From the NCBI GenBank assembly GCA_902799555.1, contig CADCBB010000012.1, forward strand, positions 1 through 47,514: a stretch of DNA of 47,514 nt, read 5' to 3'. Under the pieces are notes generated by a model. That model ran no database searches and was not told the DNA's origin. It saw nothing but the letters and a program-made list of their open reading frames with translations. The position numbers and the translations under genes are program-made. Origin of the DNA: an uncultured Bacteroidales bacterium. GTDB taxonomy: Bacteria > Bacteroidota > Bacteroidia > Bacteroidales > Paludibacteraceae. Below, piece by piece: positions 15,638 through 25,105 of this stretch. How positions within the stretch are numbered: position 1 is the first letter of the stretch; every line of letters starts with the position of its first letter.

Positions 15638-17077
15638 TTAATATAAGTATGCTACAATTGCGTTAAGATAGACCTCCAAATTCGTGAATCCATCTACGAA
15701 AGAAGACAAATATGCATCGGAATATTTATGAGGATCCATCCCATACTCAATCTCCCATTCATCTGGAATTGCGTCACCATCTGAATCAATCGGAGGAACC
15801 CCGGGATCGAGTTCCGGGAAGCCACCCACATCGGATGGTTTATCAATTAACTTTCCTGTTCCATTGCGAACCTCATCTATAATGCGTAAATCCACTGCAT
15901 CACGATGAAGCGAGCAACCGGCTTTTGCAAGAACGGTCTTATAAGCATCCTCTGCAGATTCTTCATTTGTCAGCAAAGTAAGTCCATCTGTCCATCGCGA
16001 AGTTGCTTTTACCGCATCCGTTTTAACGGTTGAACCACTCCAGTTGTCGTTCGTCACTTCCGTTGAGCCGTACATATAATTCCCGACAAGATAAATCTTT
16101 GGTCCTTCAACCGTTCCTCCAGGGGAAGAAACGCAGTTAGAACAAGAGACGGTCGGATCAATGAGACGTGTCTTCTTGGATGTTGCTGGTCCGTACTTAT
16201 AGTAATTATTGACGAAATTGATATGCCTTCCTCCAGCACCTTTATTTGTTCCTTCGCCTCCATAAGTAGAGTTGCCTCCCCAGTTATAGACTACATTATT
16301 GACATAGTCAATCGGGCCGGCACATTTGACATTCACATAATCATGGTCAAACCGCGGATTACGGCTATCGTGATGAGCTAACAAATTATGATGGAAGGTT
16401 GCATTCTTTCCTCCCCAAATACCACCATAACCATGAGCTCCTTTCACGTGTCCCGCATTACGTAGGGACTCGGTTATGAAGCAATATTGAAGGGTAAAAT
16501 TTTCATTCCCATAACAAGACACACATTCATCTACAGACCATGAACAAGAGAGGTGGTCGAGGACAATATTTTTACTATCATTAACAGAAAGTGCATCATA
16601 ATCCGTTTCTCTATCCTTTTTAAGGGATTCGTTCCCTAATCTAAAACGTAAGAAGCGAATAATAACATTATTTGCCGCCTTAATTAAAAGGGGGTAGTCT
16701 GCGATGCAGATTCCGTCTCCTGGAGCAGATTGCCCCGCTATAGTAATATTTCCTTTTGAGAGCGTGAGTGGTTTCTTCAAATGAATCGTGCCTGCAACAT
16801 TGAAAATTACAGTTCTCGCTTCTCCTTGCTCTATAGCATAACGAAGTGTTCCTGGAATAGGTTTATTATCAGCAGGGTTGATTGAATCAACCAACGTAGT
16901 TACTACATAAATTGTACCACCTTTTCCTCCTGTTGTACTAAATGCGCCACCATGAATATAGTGACACGCATTAACAAGTACCGGGTCTTCTTTTGATGGT
17001 TTATCCGGTCCTTCTGTATGGCACGCGCCAAACAGAAGGATCGGAAATAAGAATATTGCAAAATGCTTAATAGCCAT
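15638..17077 (-). CDS. pectate lyase lipoprotein, PL1-like
   Basis: Cleaves galacturonan by beta-elimination, usually with calcium. The ATG at 17077 gives 479 residues and a good lipoprotein signal (FAIFLFPILLFGAC, Cys19). The frame extends further upstream only inside the SusD gene. After Cys19 an acidic stretch (PSKEDP) resembles the surface-export signal of Bacteroidetes lipoproteins. The beta-helix carries the PL1-type block DALSVNDSKNIVLDHLSCSW followed by SVDE, and later HHDSRNPRFDH, which supplies likely calcium and catalytic residues. Near the end, DSDGDAIPDEWE is a thrombospondin-3-like calcium loop with a helix after it. The start overlaps the susD stop by 11 bases, so it is co-translated with SusC and SusD. 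Confidence 0.88.
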   Translation of the reverse strand: MAIKHFAIFLFPILLFGACHTEGPDKPSKEDPVLVNACHYIHGGAFSTTGGKGGTIYVVTTLVDSINPADNKPIPGTLRYAIEQGEARTVIFNVAGTIHLKKPLTLSKGNITIAGQSAPGDGICIADYPLLIKAANNVIIRFLRFRLGNESLKKDRETDYDALSVNDSKNIVLDHLSCSWSVDECVSCYGNENFTLQYCFITESLRNAGHVKGAHGYGGIWGGKNATFHHNLLAHHDSRNPRFDHDYVNVKCAGPIDYVNNVVYNWGGNSTYGGEGTNKGAGGRHINFVNNYYKYGPATSKKTRLIDPTVSCSNCVSSPGGTVEGPKIYLVGNYMYGSTEVTNDNWSGSTVKTDAVKATSRWTDGLTLLTNEESAEDAYKTVLAKAGCSLHRDAVDLRIIDEVRNGTGKLIDKPSDVGGFPELDPGVPPIDSDGDAIPDEWEIEYGMDPHKYSDAYLSSFVDGFTNLEVYLNAIVAYLY

Positions 17078-19037
17078 AGTTATTCCACAAGACTCCATTG
17101 GATGCTCCAATATTGGTTGAGAAAATTGGCCAATATTGTCTGGATTCCAGTTTTTCATCGCTTACATAAATAGGATAGTTACTTTCGCTAAGTATATAAC
17201 CTTTCTTTTCTGAAGTATAAATATCCTTAGCCTGCCATCCATTTTCTTTTTTAAATGCTGCAGGACGTGAGTTTTCGCCTTTACAAATACCCCAGATGCT
17301 ATCCATTACAAACCCACCAAGTTCAGTATCAAAACGATATTTGTAATAAATCGAGTCACCTATTCCTAATTCTGCACGCGTTTCTGGAACAGACATTTTA
17401 CGAATGAGATCCTGAGCAGCTTTCATCTTCTCTTGTAAGTTACCCCAACGCATCAAATCATATTTACGTACATACTCACCACAGAACTCAAATGCACGCT
17501 CTTGCATGATTGCCTCCATTGTCAAGTCACCAGCTGAAATGGGAGCCACACCTGCTCGGTTTCTTATCTTATTGAATTGAGCAACAGGATCCAGACCAGT
17601 GTTGTTAACTGGTTTATCAGCTGAAATGCCACCGAGAGAAGCCTCTGCGAACATTAACAACACATCTGCATAACGAATAATAGGGAAGTCAACACCGTCA
17701 TCCGTGGAAGAAAGAGAACGTCCTTCAGCCATCCATTCAAAACGATATTTTGCCACATAGAATGTGCCAATCTGGTTGTGTTTCTGATACAGTTTATACT
17801 CTTTTGCATCATATCCTGGGAATACAATAGGGCGTACAGAGTCTCCACTTATTTCATCACTACCATCATTATATTGCCATTGTCCAGTAACAAATGTCAC
17901 ATCACGACGTTTATCATTTTTATCGAACTCATAAACGAGAATCGGAGATATACATACGTGACCATTAGAAGAACCACCATTAGAGAAGCCATGAAGATGT
18001 CCAGCCACAGATGTTGCACCTGATGAAGTAGATGCAGAAGGAAGCTTCGGCGCATTATAGTTCAAAACCTGTCCGCGTGCTGCATCCGCGAAAGGAAGAA
18101 CCCAAATATGCTCCATCTCTTTATAGGAAACCACGTCGGCGCATATTTGTTTAAATGGTTTTGCGAAATCACTAGCAAGCTTGTAATCCTCATTTTTGAT
18201 AATCGTAGCACAAGCCTCTAATGCTTCTTTATATACTTCTTGACGAAGCGTGACATCTTCAATATTATAGCGAACACTATAACCAGAAGGATCTTCGACA
18301 GTTTGGGGTCTTACCGCTTTACCTGCGTACATTAAGTCTGCACGAGCGAGTAACGCCAAAGCAGCTGCTCTACTCGGACGCCCCACATTATTTGCCGCTG
18401 CGCCTTTACGATCCTGCGACCACGGCAGATAATTGGCAGCCAAGTTGAGATCCTTGCGTATCTGCTCGTAAATCACATTTCTATCACTTTTAGGCATCTT
18501 GATACCATCAGGATCTTTTTCAAGACTAACAAAACGCGCTGGCACATCTCCCCAATATTTCACTTGTTCAAGGAAAGCAAAAGAACGTAGAAAATATGCC
18601 TCTCCAAGAAACTCTCTCATAGTGGCATTATGCTCTATATCTCCATAAGTCTCCAAGCCCTCGATGATTCTGTTACAACGCTCTATCATCGTGTTCAGAT
18701 ATGACCAAATATCCGAGCCATTAGTGTTAGAGACACGGCTATTGGATATAGAACAATCATACATCATGAGCTCTTGTTCGCCATTTGTTGATGTCGATTT
18801 TGTACTATACTCAATATCGGTGTTGAGTCCGGTAAAACCACATGCAATACGATTACGATAGGAATTGTTAGCCCCTATCAAATTATATACACCAAAAATT
18901 GCCTGCTCTGCATTTGTCGGACTAGAAAAAACCGATGCTTTATCCATAGCTGATGGAGACTCGTTATTCAAGAAACTGTCACAGCTCACCATTAAAGCCG
19001 AGGCAAAGAGTACGCATAAAAACTTACTGTATTTCAT
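17067..19037 (-). CDS. SusD/RagB family nutrient-binding outer membrane lipoprotein
   Basis: The lid of a SusCD transporter, capturing oligosaccharides at the surface. The 656-residue protein has a lipoprotein signal (FLCVLFASALMVSC, Cys19). The mature start DSFLNNESPSAMDKASVFSS, a TPR-rich helical core (GEAYFLRSFAFLEQVKYWGDVP), and the C-terminal SusD pattern (AFEFCGEYVRKYDLMRWGNLQ) are all as expected, though the length is at the long end of the family. It lies 23 bases after susC and overlaps the pectate lyase, so the ligand is probably a pectin fragment. Confidence 0.95.
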   Translation of the reverse strand: MKYSKFLCVLFASALMVSCDSFLNNESPSAMDKASVFSSPTNAEQAIFGVYNLIGANNSYRNRIACGFTGLNTDIEYSTKSTSTNGEQELMMYDCSISNSRVSNTNGSDIWSYLNTMIERCNRIIEGLETYGDIEHNATMREFLGEAYFLRSFAFLEQVKYWGDVPARFVSLEKDPDGIKMPKSDRNVIYEQIRKDLNLAANYLPWSQDRKGAAANNVGRPSRAAALALLARADLMYAGKAVRPQTVEDPSGYSVRYNIEDVTLRQEVYKEALEACATIIKNEDYKLASDFAKPFKQICADVVSYKEMEHIWVLPFADAARGQVLNYNAPKLPSASTSSGATSVAGHLHGFSNGGSSNGHVCISPILVYEFDKNDKRRDVTFVTGQWQYNDGSDEISGDSVRPIVFPGYDAKEYKLYQKHNQIGTFYVAKYRFEWMAEGRSLSSTDDGVDFPIIRYADVLLMFAEASLGGISADKPVNNTGLDPVAQFNKIRNRAGVAPISAGDLTMEAIMQERAFEFCGEYVRKYDLMRWGNLQEKMKAAQDLIRKMSVPETRAELGIGDSIYYKYRFDTELGGFVMDSIWGICKGENSRPAAFKKENGWQAKDIYTSEKKGYILSESNYPIYVSDEKLESRQYWPIFSTNIGASNGVLWNNYGY

Positions 19038-19060
19038 AATGATATATAATTATTCAGTTA

Positions 19061-22000
19061 TTATTCAAATGACAGATTTACACCAAAGTTAAATCCACGG
19101 CTCTTCGGAAATGCAGAATAGTCAATACCAATTGCTAACGGGTTTACTTTCGATCGTGTATCAACCTCCGGATCTAAGCCGCTATATTTAGTAGCGCAGA
19201 ATAGGTTTGACGCAGAGAAGAAGATTCGACAAGTAGAAATGTGTGCCTTTTCTGTCCATTTACGAGCCAACGTATAGCCTATATTAAGAGAAGCTAAACG
19301 GAGATACGATGCATCTTCCACATACTTATCTGTTAATACAAGCGATGTACAATACGGGTTAGCACTTGTAGCATTAGCATTTTGTTCATCTACGTAAGCT
19401 GCCATGGCTTTATATGCATCACCAGTCAAGTTGTTACCGCTGTACGCAGCTGCAAAATTATGCATAAAGTTACCATTCTCATCAAATAGAGAATAACGTT
19501 TCCCATATGCTTGCGAAGCTAACAAGTTACGGTTACGGGTAGAACTACATACAGTGGAATAGTCCAATGCCGCCATATTGACAACATCATTACCGATAGA
19601 GTATGTGAAATTAGCTGCGAAATCAACCTTACCCCAATTATCTCCACCGACAAACCAGTTAATATTAAAACCACCAGTTACAACAGGCAATGTGTTGCCT
19701 ATTTTTTGTAAATTATATTTTCCGTCTTCATCCTTGACAATCTTTGGCATACCCGGATACGCGATACCTAAAGGAGTTTCTATTGCTTTTCCTTCGGCAT
19801 CCTTCCAGCCTCCCATTGCACCAGTACTCTTATTATATGATGCAAAATCAGAAGCTGTATACCATCCATCCGTCTTATAGCCGTAAACATCTCCAACTGC
19901 AGAACCTGGGGTCAACATATATTCATACTCCTGCGTATAATACGTTGAGAAACAGCCTGAAGCCACTTGGTACGAATCCATACCACCAAGATTCACCACC
20001 TTGTTATAATTGTATGCGATATTTGCATCAACCGTCAGTCCGTAAGAAAGTTCCTTCGAGCGTCTGTCTAAGATGACGCCTTTTATAGAAAACTCTACAC
20101 CCTTATTATCGGTGGATCCGATATTACGGTATTGATAGTTATATCCGCCTGTCGCCAGACGATACCGAAGGATAAGATCGTTTGTATTATTCCAATACAA
20201 ATCAATGGCACCACTCAAGCGTTCATTGAAGAAACCATAGTCAATTCCAAAATCACGAGTGATGGTAGTCTCCCATTTAAGTTTTGGGTTTGCTGCAATT
20301 AGATAGTTACTCGTACCATTTTGACCATCAGTAAGCACGGTACCCATTCCTTGCATATAGGGAGATTGAGATGCCAAATAGTCAAAATGGAGATAACCAA
20401 GATCTACTTGATTATTACCTACGGTACCATACGAAAGACGGAATTTTAAGTTAGAGAGCCAAGAAGACGCGCCCTGCATAAACTCTTCATCCACCATGCG
20501 CCATGCTACTGCCACCGACGGGAAGAAGCCCCATTGATTGCCTTTTGTGAAACGAGAAGAAGCATCCGCACGGAATGTTCCAGTAATATAATAACGTCCT
20601 TTGTAGTTGTAGTTTGCACGAGCAAAGAAAGAAAGCATGTTGTCAGTCGGATCCACATAGTTCTTGATGGTCGATTTTTGGGCTTGCCCCAACAAACTAA
20701 ACACTTGTTTTCCTGATAGTGTTGGATCAAATCCAAAACCATTAATTGTTCTGATTTCACCTTTATTAATTGTCTGCTCCTCACCTAACAAAAGCGAAAA
20801 ATCATGTGCATTGTCCACAAATTTCTGCGCATATTCAAAGGTGTTGGTTTGCTTCAAGCGAGAGGTCACATCATTTGTTGATACAGAGTGCCCAAATCCT
20901 TTGCCAGTTTGAGCGTTTCCTTCACCTTGACGTGCATAGAAAGTAGTCGGTCCGTAAAAACGATCTTGGGATACGACCCGATTTTCATAGCCTATTTCTG
21001 CTTTCAATGTAAAGTATTTTAAGAATTTATAACTTACATATCCGTTCAAAGTAAGTTTATTATCTACTTTCTTCTTATAACTATCATCTACAGCAATAAT
21101 CGGATTCCAAAGGTTACCAAGATCTGTATCATCTTCCATGTCTTTGATGTATGCTTCAATACCCGGAAGCGGAACAAAACTTACTGCATTGCGCAAACGA
21201 CTCTCACTTGTCGAACCAGCATCTTGAGCACTATTAGTTCCCGCGCCCAACACATTGGTGTTTGTATATCGGGCAGTTGCTGCAATAGTTAAATTTTTAA
21301 TCGGTTTGAACTTTGTCTTAAGAGAAAGGTTATTGCGGGTATAGTTCGAACCATACATGATTGAATTATCATCGATGCGATTGTATGAAAAGTTGAAGTT
21401 CGCGGACTTCATACCTCCAGATACATTAAAAGTATGATTGGAATTCAGATGATTTCCACCGAAAGTTGCCTCCTGCCAGTCTATATCGCCATTTTTATCT
21501 TTGTAAGAATGGTATAATTCCATATCCATATTAGGAAATGCTGCGGAAAGAGCAGACTCGTCTGTCCGGAAGTTTCTCCATTGATCTATAACGCTACTGA
21601 AAGTGCCATGAGACTTCTCGGTTTTGTTATACCCAAGACGGTCATAATATTTATAGAAGTTATCCAACAACTTTTCGTCTTGTCCTTTTCCATCAAAGTA
21701 CGCATATTCATACTGCATACGCAGATAATCCTCTCCATCCATCATATTATATTTTTTTGCTATATGACGCCATCCCATATATCCTGTATAATCTGCATGA
21801 ATAGTCATCTTCTCCCCATCAGCCGATTGCGTATCCTTGGTAGTAATAATGATTACACCGTTTGCGCCCTGCGCACCATAGATAGCGGTAGCCGCAGCAT
21901 CCTTCAACACGTCCATCGAAGCGATATCACCCGGAGCAATATCCGAAATGCTCGAAACAGGGAAACCGTCCACGATATACAACGGGTCATTGCTTTGCGT

Positions 22001-22519
22001 CAACGACGTACCGCCACGCACACGGATTTTTACGTCTGCATCCGGGCTACCCTCGGTCGTTGTCACCGACACACCAGCCAGTTTTCCTTGCAGCGCCTCA
22101 GAAGCCGAAGCTACAGGAATGTCCTTCAATTGATCCGCATTAACGGAACTAACCGCTGTTACCAGGTCGCGTTTCTTCGTCGTACCGTAACCGGTTACCA
22201 CCACTTCCTCAAGCACCTCACTATTCTCTGCGAGGACAACATTCATTACATCACCGGTGATGTTCAGCTCTTGCGTCTGCATACCGATGTAGGAGAAGAT
22301 AAGCACCTTCGCATCATCCGGCACCTCGAGGGTATAATTACCGTCGAAATCCGTCACTGTACCAATCGTGGTACCTTTAACCACCACGGAAGCAGAGATA
22401 ATTGTCTCTCCCGTCGGATCCTTCACTGTTCCGGTTACCACACGCGCCTCAACAGCCATGCCCATCAAAAGCAAAGCTGAAAGCATCATGGTACGGAACA
22501 AACTGGAATTCAGTTTCAT
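19061..22519 (-). CDS. SusC/RagA family TonB-linked outer membrane transporter
   Basis: Imports the oligosaccharide held by SusD using TonB energy. The start at 22519 opens a signal peptide (LFRTMMLSALLLMGMAVEA); upstream frame crosses the promoter. Then come a carboxypeptidase-D-like domain (residues 27-105, TGTVKDPTGETIISASVVVKG), a TonB box (EEVVVTGYGTTKK), and a plug with the SusC signature (IRVRGGTSLTQSNDPLYIVDG, then DVLKDAAATAIYGAQGANGVII). A barrel follows, ending in GVNLSFE. With 1152 residues it is of normal size. It is the first gene of the susC, susD, pectate lyase unit. No regulator for the locus is in the window. Confidence 0.96.
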   Translation of the reverse strand: MKLNSSLFRTMMLSALLLMGMAVEARVVTGTVKDPTGETIISASVVVKGTTIGTVTDFDGNYTLEVPDDAKVLIFSYIGMQTQELNITGDVMNVVLAENSEVLEEVVVTGYGTTKKRDLVTAVSSVNADQLKDIPVASASEALQGKLAGVSVTTTEGSPDADVKIRVRGGTSLTQSNDPLYIVDGFPVSSISDIAPGDIASMDVLKDAAATAIYGAQGANGVIIITTKDTQSADGEKMTIHADYTGYMGWRHIAKKYNMMDGEDYLRMQYEYAYFDGKGQDEKLLDNFYKYYDRLGYNKTEKSHGTFSSVIDQWRNFRTDESALSAAFPNMDMELYHSYKDKNGDIDWQEATFGGNHLNSNHTFNVSGGMKSANFNFSYNRIDDNSIMYGSNYTRNNLSLKTKFKPIKNLTIAATARYTNTNVLGAGTNSAQDAGSTSESRLRNAVSFVPLPGIEAYIKDMEDDTDLGNLWNPIIAVDDSYKKKVDNKLTLNGYVSYKFLKYFTLKAEIGYENRVVSQDRFYGPTTFYARQGEGNAQTGKGFGHSVSTNDVTSRLKQTNTFEYAQKFVDNAHDFSLLLGEEQTINKGEIRTINGFGFDPTLSGKQVFSLLGQAQKSTIKNYVDPTDNMLSFFARANYNYKGRYYITGTFRADASSRFTKGNQWGFFPSVAVAWRMVDEEFMQGASSWLSNLKFRLSYGTVGNNQVDLGYLHFDYLASQSPYMQGMGTVLTDGQNGTSNYLIAANPKLKWETTITRDFGIDYGFFNERLSGAIDLYWNNTNDLILRYRLATGGYNYQYRNIGSTDNKGVEFSIKGVILDRRSKELSYGLTVDANIAYNYNKVVNLGGMDSYQVASGCFSTYYTQEYEYMLTPGSAVGDVYGYKTDGWYTASDFASYNKSTGAMGGWKDAEGKAIETPLGIAYPGMPKIVKDEDGKYNLQKIGNTLPVVTGGFNINWFVGGDNWGKVDFAANFTYSIGNDVVNMAALDYSTVCSSTRNRNLLASQAYGKRYSLFDENGNFMHNFAAAYSGNNLTGDAYKAMAAYVDEQNANATSANPYCTSLVLTDKYVEDASYLRLASLNIGYTLARKWTEKAHISTCRIFFSASNLFCATKYSGLDPEVDTRSKVNPLAIGIDYSAFPKSRGFNFGVNLSFE

Positions 22520-22600
22520 AAAGAGAATTTGTTTGTTGATATTAAATTTATTTGTTTGTTTTTCCTCCTTCATACGCACATACGCGTTACAAATCGGCTG

Positions 22601-22608
22601 CAAAGGTA
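22601..22608 (-). promoter_or_regulatory. probable -7 element of the susC operon
   Basis: TACCTTTG on the minus strand, 82 bases before the susC start. No -33 TTG exists at the usual 20-bp distance, which suggests the promoter needs an activator or an alternative sigma factor. Confidence 0.65.
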
Positions 22609-22684
22609 CAAAAAAACCGTCAACTTTATGTGGAAAAATTGACGGAAATAATGCATAATAGTGCATTTTTGCTAAATCGACTTG

Positions 22685-24604
22685 TCAAAATGGCTCTTGA
22701 TAGGTGCAACCCTCTCTCCAACGGGAACAACCGTAACGGGTATTTCCACGAATGATCAAACCCTGACGACATACCGGACAGAGCATGCCGGCTTTGTTCG
22801 TCTTCACATCTTTAACCACTCCGGAGGTCATCTCTTTGAGTTCTGCCAAGAAATCCTGTGCGGTATATTCTCCACGCTCTATCTCCCTTAGTTTCTTCTC
22901 CCAAAGACCGGTCAACTCTGCCGATTTGAGTAATGGAGAGATGATCAAATGAATGAGGTTGATGCCTGTTTCTGTGGCACGCAGGGACTTACCTTGCTTG
23001 ACGATATACTTGCGTTGGTAGAGTTTTTCGATGATGGCCGCACGCGTAGAAGGACGGCCGATACCATTCTCTTTCATCGCCTCGCGCAACTCATCGTTCT
23101 CCACCGTCTTACCGGCTGTCTCCATAGCACGAAGGAGCGTTGCTTCTGTGTAATATTTCGGTGGCGTAGTCGTCTTCTCTTTCAAAACCGGCTCATGAGG
23201 ACCGCTCTCGCCTTTCACAAATGCCGGAAGTGATTTGGATGTTTCATCATTCGCATCATTATCATCATTGAGTTCGCTCTGCGAACGATCATTCTCAAAG
23301 ACCACGCGCCATCCCGGCTTCAGCACTTCGCGACCGGTCACCTTAAAATCGATCTCACCCGCTTTTGCCAATACCGTCGTGTTGCTCACCTCGCATTCGG
23401 GATAGAAGACAGCGATATAGTGGAGCGCCACCAGGTCATACACTTTCTTCTCATCGGCCGTCAATCCTTCCGGGCGTTGACCGGTAGGGATGATCGCATG
23501 GTGGTCCGTAACTTTCTTATTGTCAAATACTTTCTTGGACTTCGGCAGCTTAGTTCCCAATAGCGGTGTTATCGCCGGGAAATAATCCTTGATACCCGCC
23601 AAGGTAGCCGGCACTTTCGGATACAGGTCATCGCTCAGATAGGTTGTATCCACACGCGGATAGGTCGTCACGCGTTTCTCATAAAGCGATTGAATGAGTT
23701 GGAGCGTCTGTTCCGCCGAGAAACCGAATTTCTTGTTGCAATCAACCTGCAGAGAGGTCAGGTCATACAGCTTGGGCGCGTACTCAAGCCCTTTTTTCTT
23801 CTCCACCGAAGTAATAGTCAGCGGCAGATCTTTGATACTGTCCACCAATGCCTGCCCTTGTTCTTCCGATGTGATGGCATAGTCATCTTCCTCTACCGGC
23901 AGCTGGGCACTAAAGAGCGTATCACGGTAATTCGTTTTGAGTTCCCAATACGTCCGCGGTACAAAATGTTCGATTTCGGCCTGACGTTTAACCACCAGCG
24001 CCAAAGTCGGTGTCTGCACGCGTCCTACGGAAAGCACCTGCCTGTCGCGCCCGCGCCCGCTCGCGTACCTTATTGTATATGCACGCGTAGCGTTCATTCC
24101 CAATAACCAATCCCCTATCGCGCGCATCATTCCCGCTTCATAGAGATGCTGGTATTCCGATTGATCTTTGAGTTGTTTGAATCCTTCACGGATCGCCTCT
24201 TCTGTCAACGAGTTTACCCATAGGCGCTTCACCGGACACTTGCATCCCGCCTGCTGATAAACCCATCGCTGAATCAACTCTCCTTCCTGACCGGCATCAC
24301 CGCAGTTGATTACCTCGTCGGCTTGCTCGATCAGACTCTTGATTACATTAAACTGTTTGTGTACACCCGCGTCACCGGACACTTTGATGGAAAAACGCGG
24401 CGGAATCATCGGCAGCGAACTTAGGCTCCAGGCTTTCCATTGCTCCGTATATTCCTGCGGATCCAGCAACGCACACAAGTGGCCAAATGTCCAGGTCACC
24501 TGATATCCGTTCCCTTCAAAATAGCCATCGTGCTTCTGCTTAGCACCCAGCACATTGGCTATATAAGCTCCCACAGAGGGTTTCTCCGCTACACAAACAA
24601 CCAT
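22685..24604 (-). CDS. topB: DNA topoisomerase III
   Basis: Type IA enzyme that decatenates DNA through a transient tyrosine link. The 639-residue protein starts with the toprim domain (VCVAEKPSVGAYIANVLGA, then acidic GDAGQEGE at 102-109) and has the catalytic motif TTYPRVDT with Tyr315. It ends with a four-cysteine zinc motif (CPVCRQG, then YGCSRWREGC). Order and length fit chromosomal TopB. It is the last gene of a minus-strand run starting at wza, separated from its upstream neighbour by a repeat array. No clear terminator is seen before the SusC promoter region. Confidence 0.95.
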   Translation of the reverse strand: MVVCVAEKPSVGAYIANVLGAKQKHDGYFEGNGYQVTWTFGHLCALLDPQEYTEQWKAWSLSSLPMIPPRFSIKVSGDAGVHKQFNVIKSLIEQADEVINCGDAGQEGELIQRWVYQQAGCKCPVKRLWVNSLTEEAIREGFKQLKDQSEYQHLYEAGMMRAIGDWLLGMNATRAYTIRYASGRGRDRQVLSVGRVQTPTLALVVKRQAEIEHFVPRTYWELKTNYRDTLFSAQLPVEEDDYAITSEEQGQALVDSIKDLPLTITSVEKKKGLEYAPKLYDLTSLQVDCNKKFGFSAEQTLQLIQSLYEKRVTTYPRVDTTYLSDDLYPKVPATLAGIKDYFPAITPLLGTKLPKSKKVFDNKKVTDHHAIIPTGQRPEGLTADEKKVYDLVALHYIAVFYPECEVSNTTVLAKAGEIDFKVTGREVLKPGWRVVFENDRSQSELNDDNDANDETSKSLPAFVKGESGPHEPVLKEKTTTPPKYYTEATLLRAMETAGKTVENDELREAMKENGIGRPSTRAAIIEKLYQRKYIVKQGKSLRATETGINLIHLIISPLLKSAELTGLWEKKLREIERGEYTAQDFLAELKEMTSGVVKDVKTNKAGMLCPVCRQGLIIRGNTRYGCSRWREGCTYQEPF

Positions 24605-24608
24605 AATT

Positions 24609-24671
24609 ATTGACGATTGACAAATTTACGATGTACGATTTATGTACGATTTGATTAATTTACGATTGACG
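24609..24671. repeat. tandem array, ACGATTGAC/TACGATT words, plus orientation
   Basis: At least five copies of ACGATT with variable joints (ATTGACGATTGAC, TTTACGATG, TACGATTTATG, TACGATTTG, TTTACGATTGAC) fill the gap between topB and the four-helix-bundle gene and include the last codons of the latter. Confidence 0.8.
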
Positions 24672-25034
24672 TTCCTTTGCATCTATTGTTTTCCTTATTG
24701 TTAAAATGGAACGTGTTACAATTCGTCTTAATTCAACACTTTCGTCATACAAGTCTTCCACTTGTGTCCGAGGCAGAAGTTCTGCATCCATAATGACGCT
24801 TAACCAATGTGACGTTTCATCTATCTCTTCCTCTACCATTTTCAGTTTGTTTAGAAAATCTTTATTCGATTTTGCCAAACAGGCTGCTCTATAATTAGCA
24901 GCCGGAGAAGTCCCGGAACGAACTATCTGCTTTGCAATTGCATTTCCCGCAATGTTATTCGGCATTGTATTTACAAGCCCAATAATTTTGATAGAAAACT
25001 TTCTAAATCTCTCTTTCAGTTCGTCTGTAGTCAT
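24660..25034 (-). CDS. four-helix-bundle protein (23S rRNA intervening-sequence/S23 type)
   Basis: A 124-residue, all-helical protein. The first helix (KERFRKFSIKIIGLVNTMP) leads to the family block AIAKQIVRSGTSPAANYRAAC and then FLNKLKMVEEEIDETSHWL. This is the pattern of the four-helix-bundle family first described from intervening sequences in 23S rRNA genes and related to the Avd accessory protein of retroelements. Members are scattered in genomes and their role is not settled. Here it sits between two tandem arrays of the same word in opposite orientation, which suggests it was acquired as a cassette. It interrupts an otherwise sensible wza, wzc, topB order. Confidence 0.88.
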   Translation of the reverse strand: MTTDELKERFRKFSIKIIGLVNTMPNNIAGNAIAKQIVRSGTSPAANYRAACLAKSNKDFLNKLKMVEEEIDETSHWLSVIMDAELLPRTQVEDLYDESVELRRIVTRSILTIRKTIDAKERQS

Positions 25035-25096
25035 AAATCGTCAATATTTTTCAATTGTCAATCAATCGTACCTCGTCAATCGTCCAATCGTCAATC
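25035..25096. repeat. tandem array, GTCAATCGTC word, minus orientation
   Basis: Five or more copies of the reverse complement of the word at 24609-24671 (TCGTCAAT, TCAATTGTCAAT, AATCGTAC, CTCGTCAATCG, TCCAATCGTCAATC). It starts directly upstream of the four-helix-bundle ATG. Confidence 0.8.
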
Positions 25097-25105
25097 AAAA
25101 GAATC

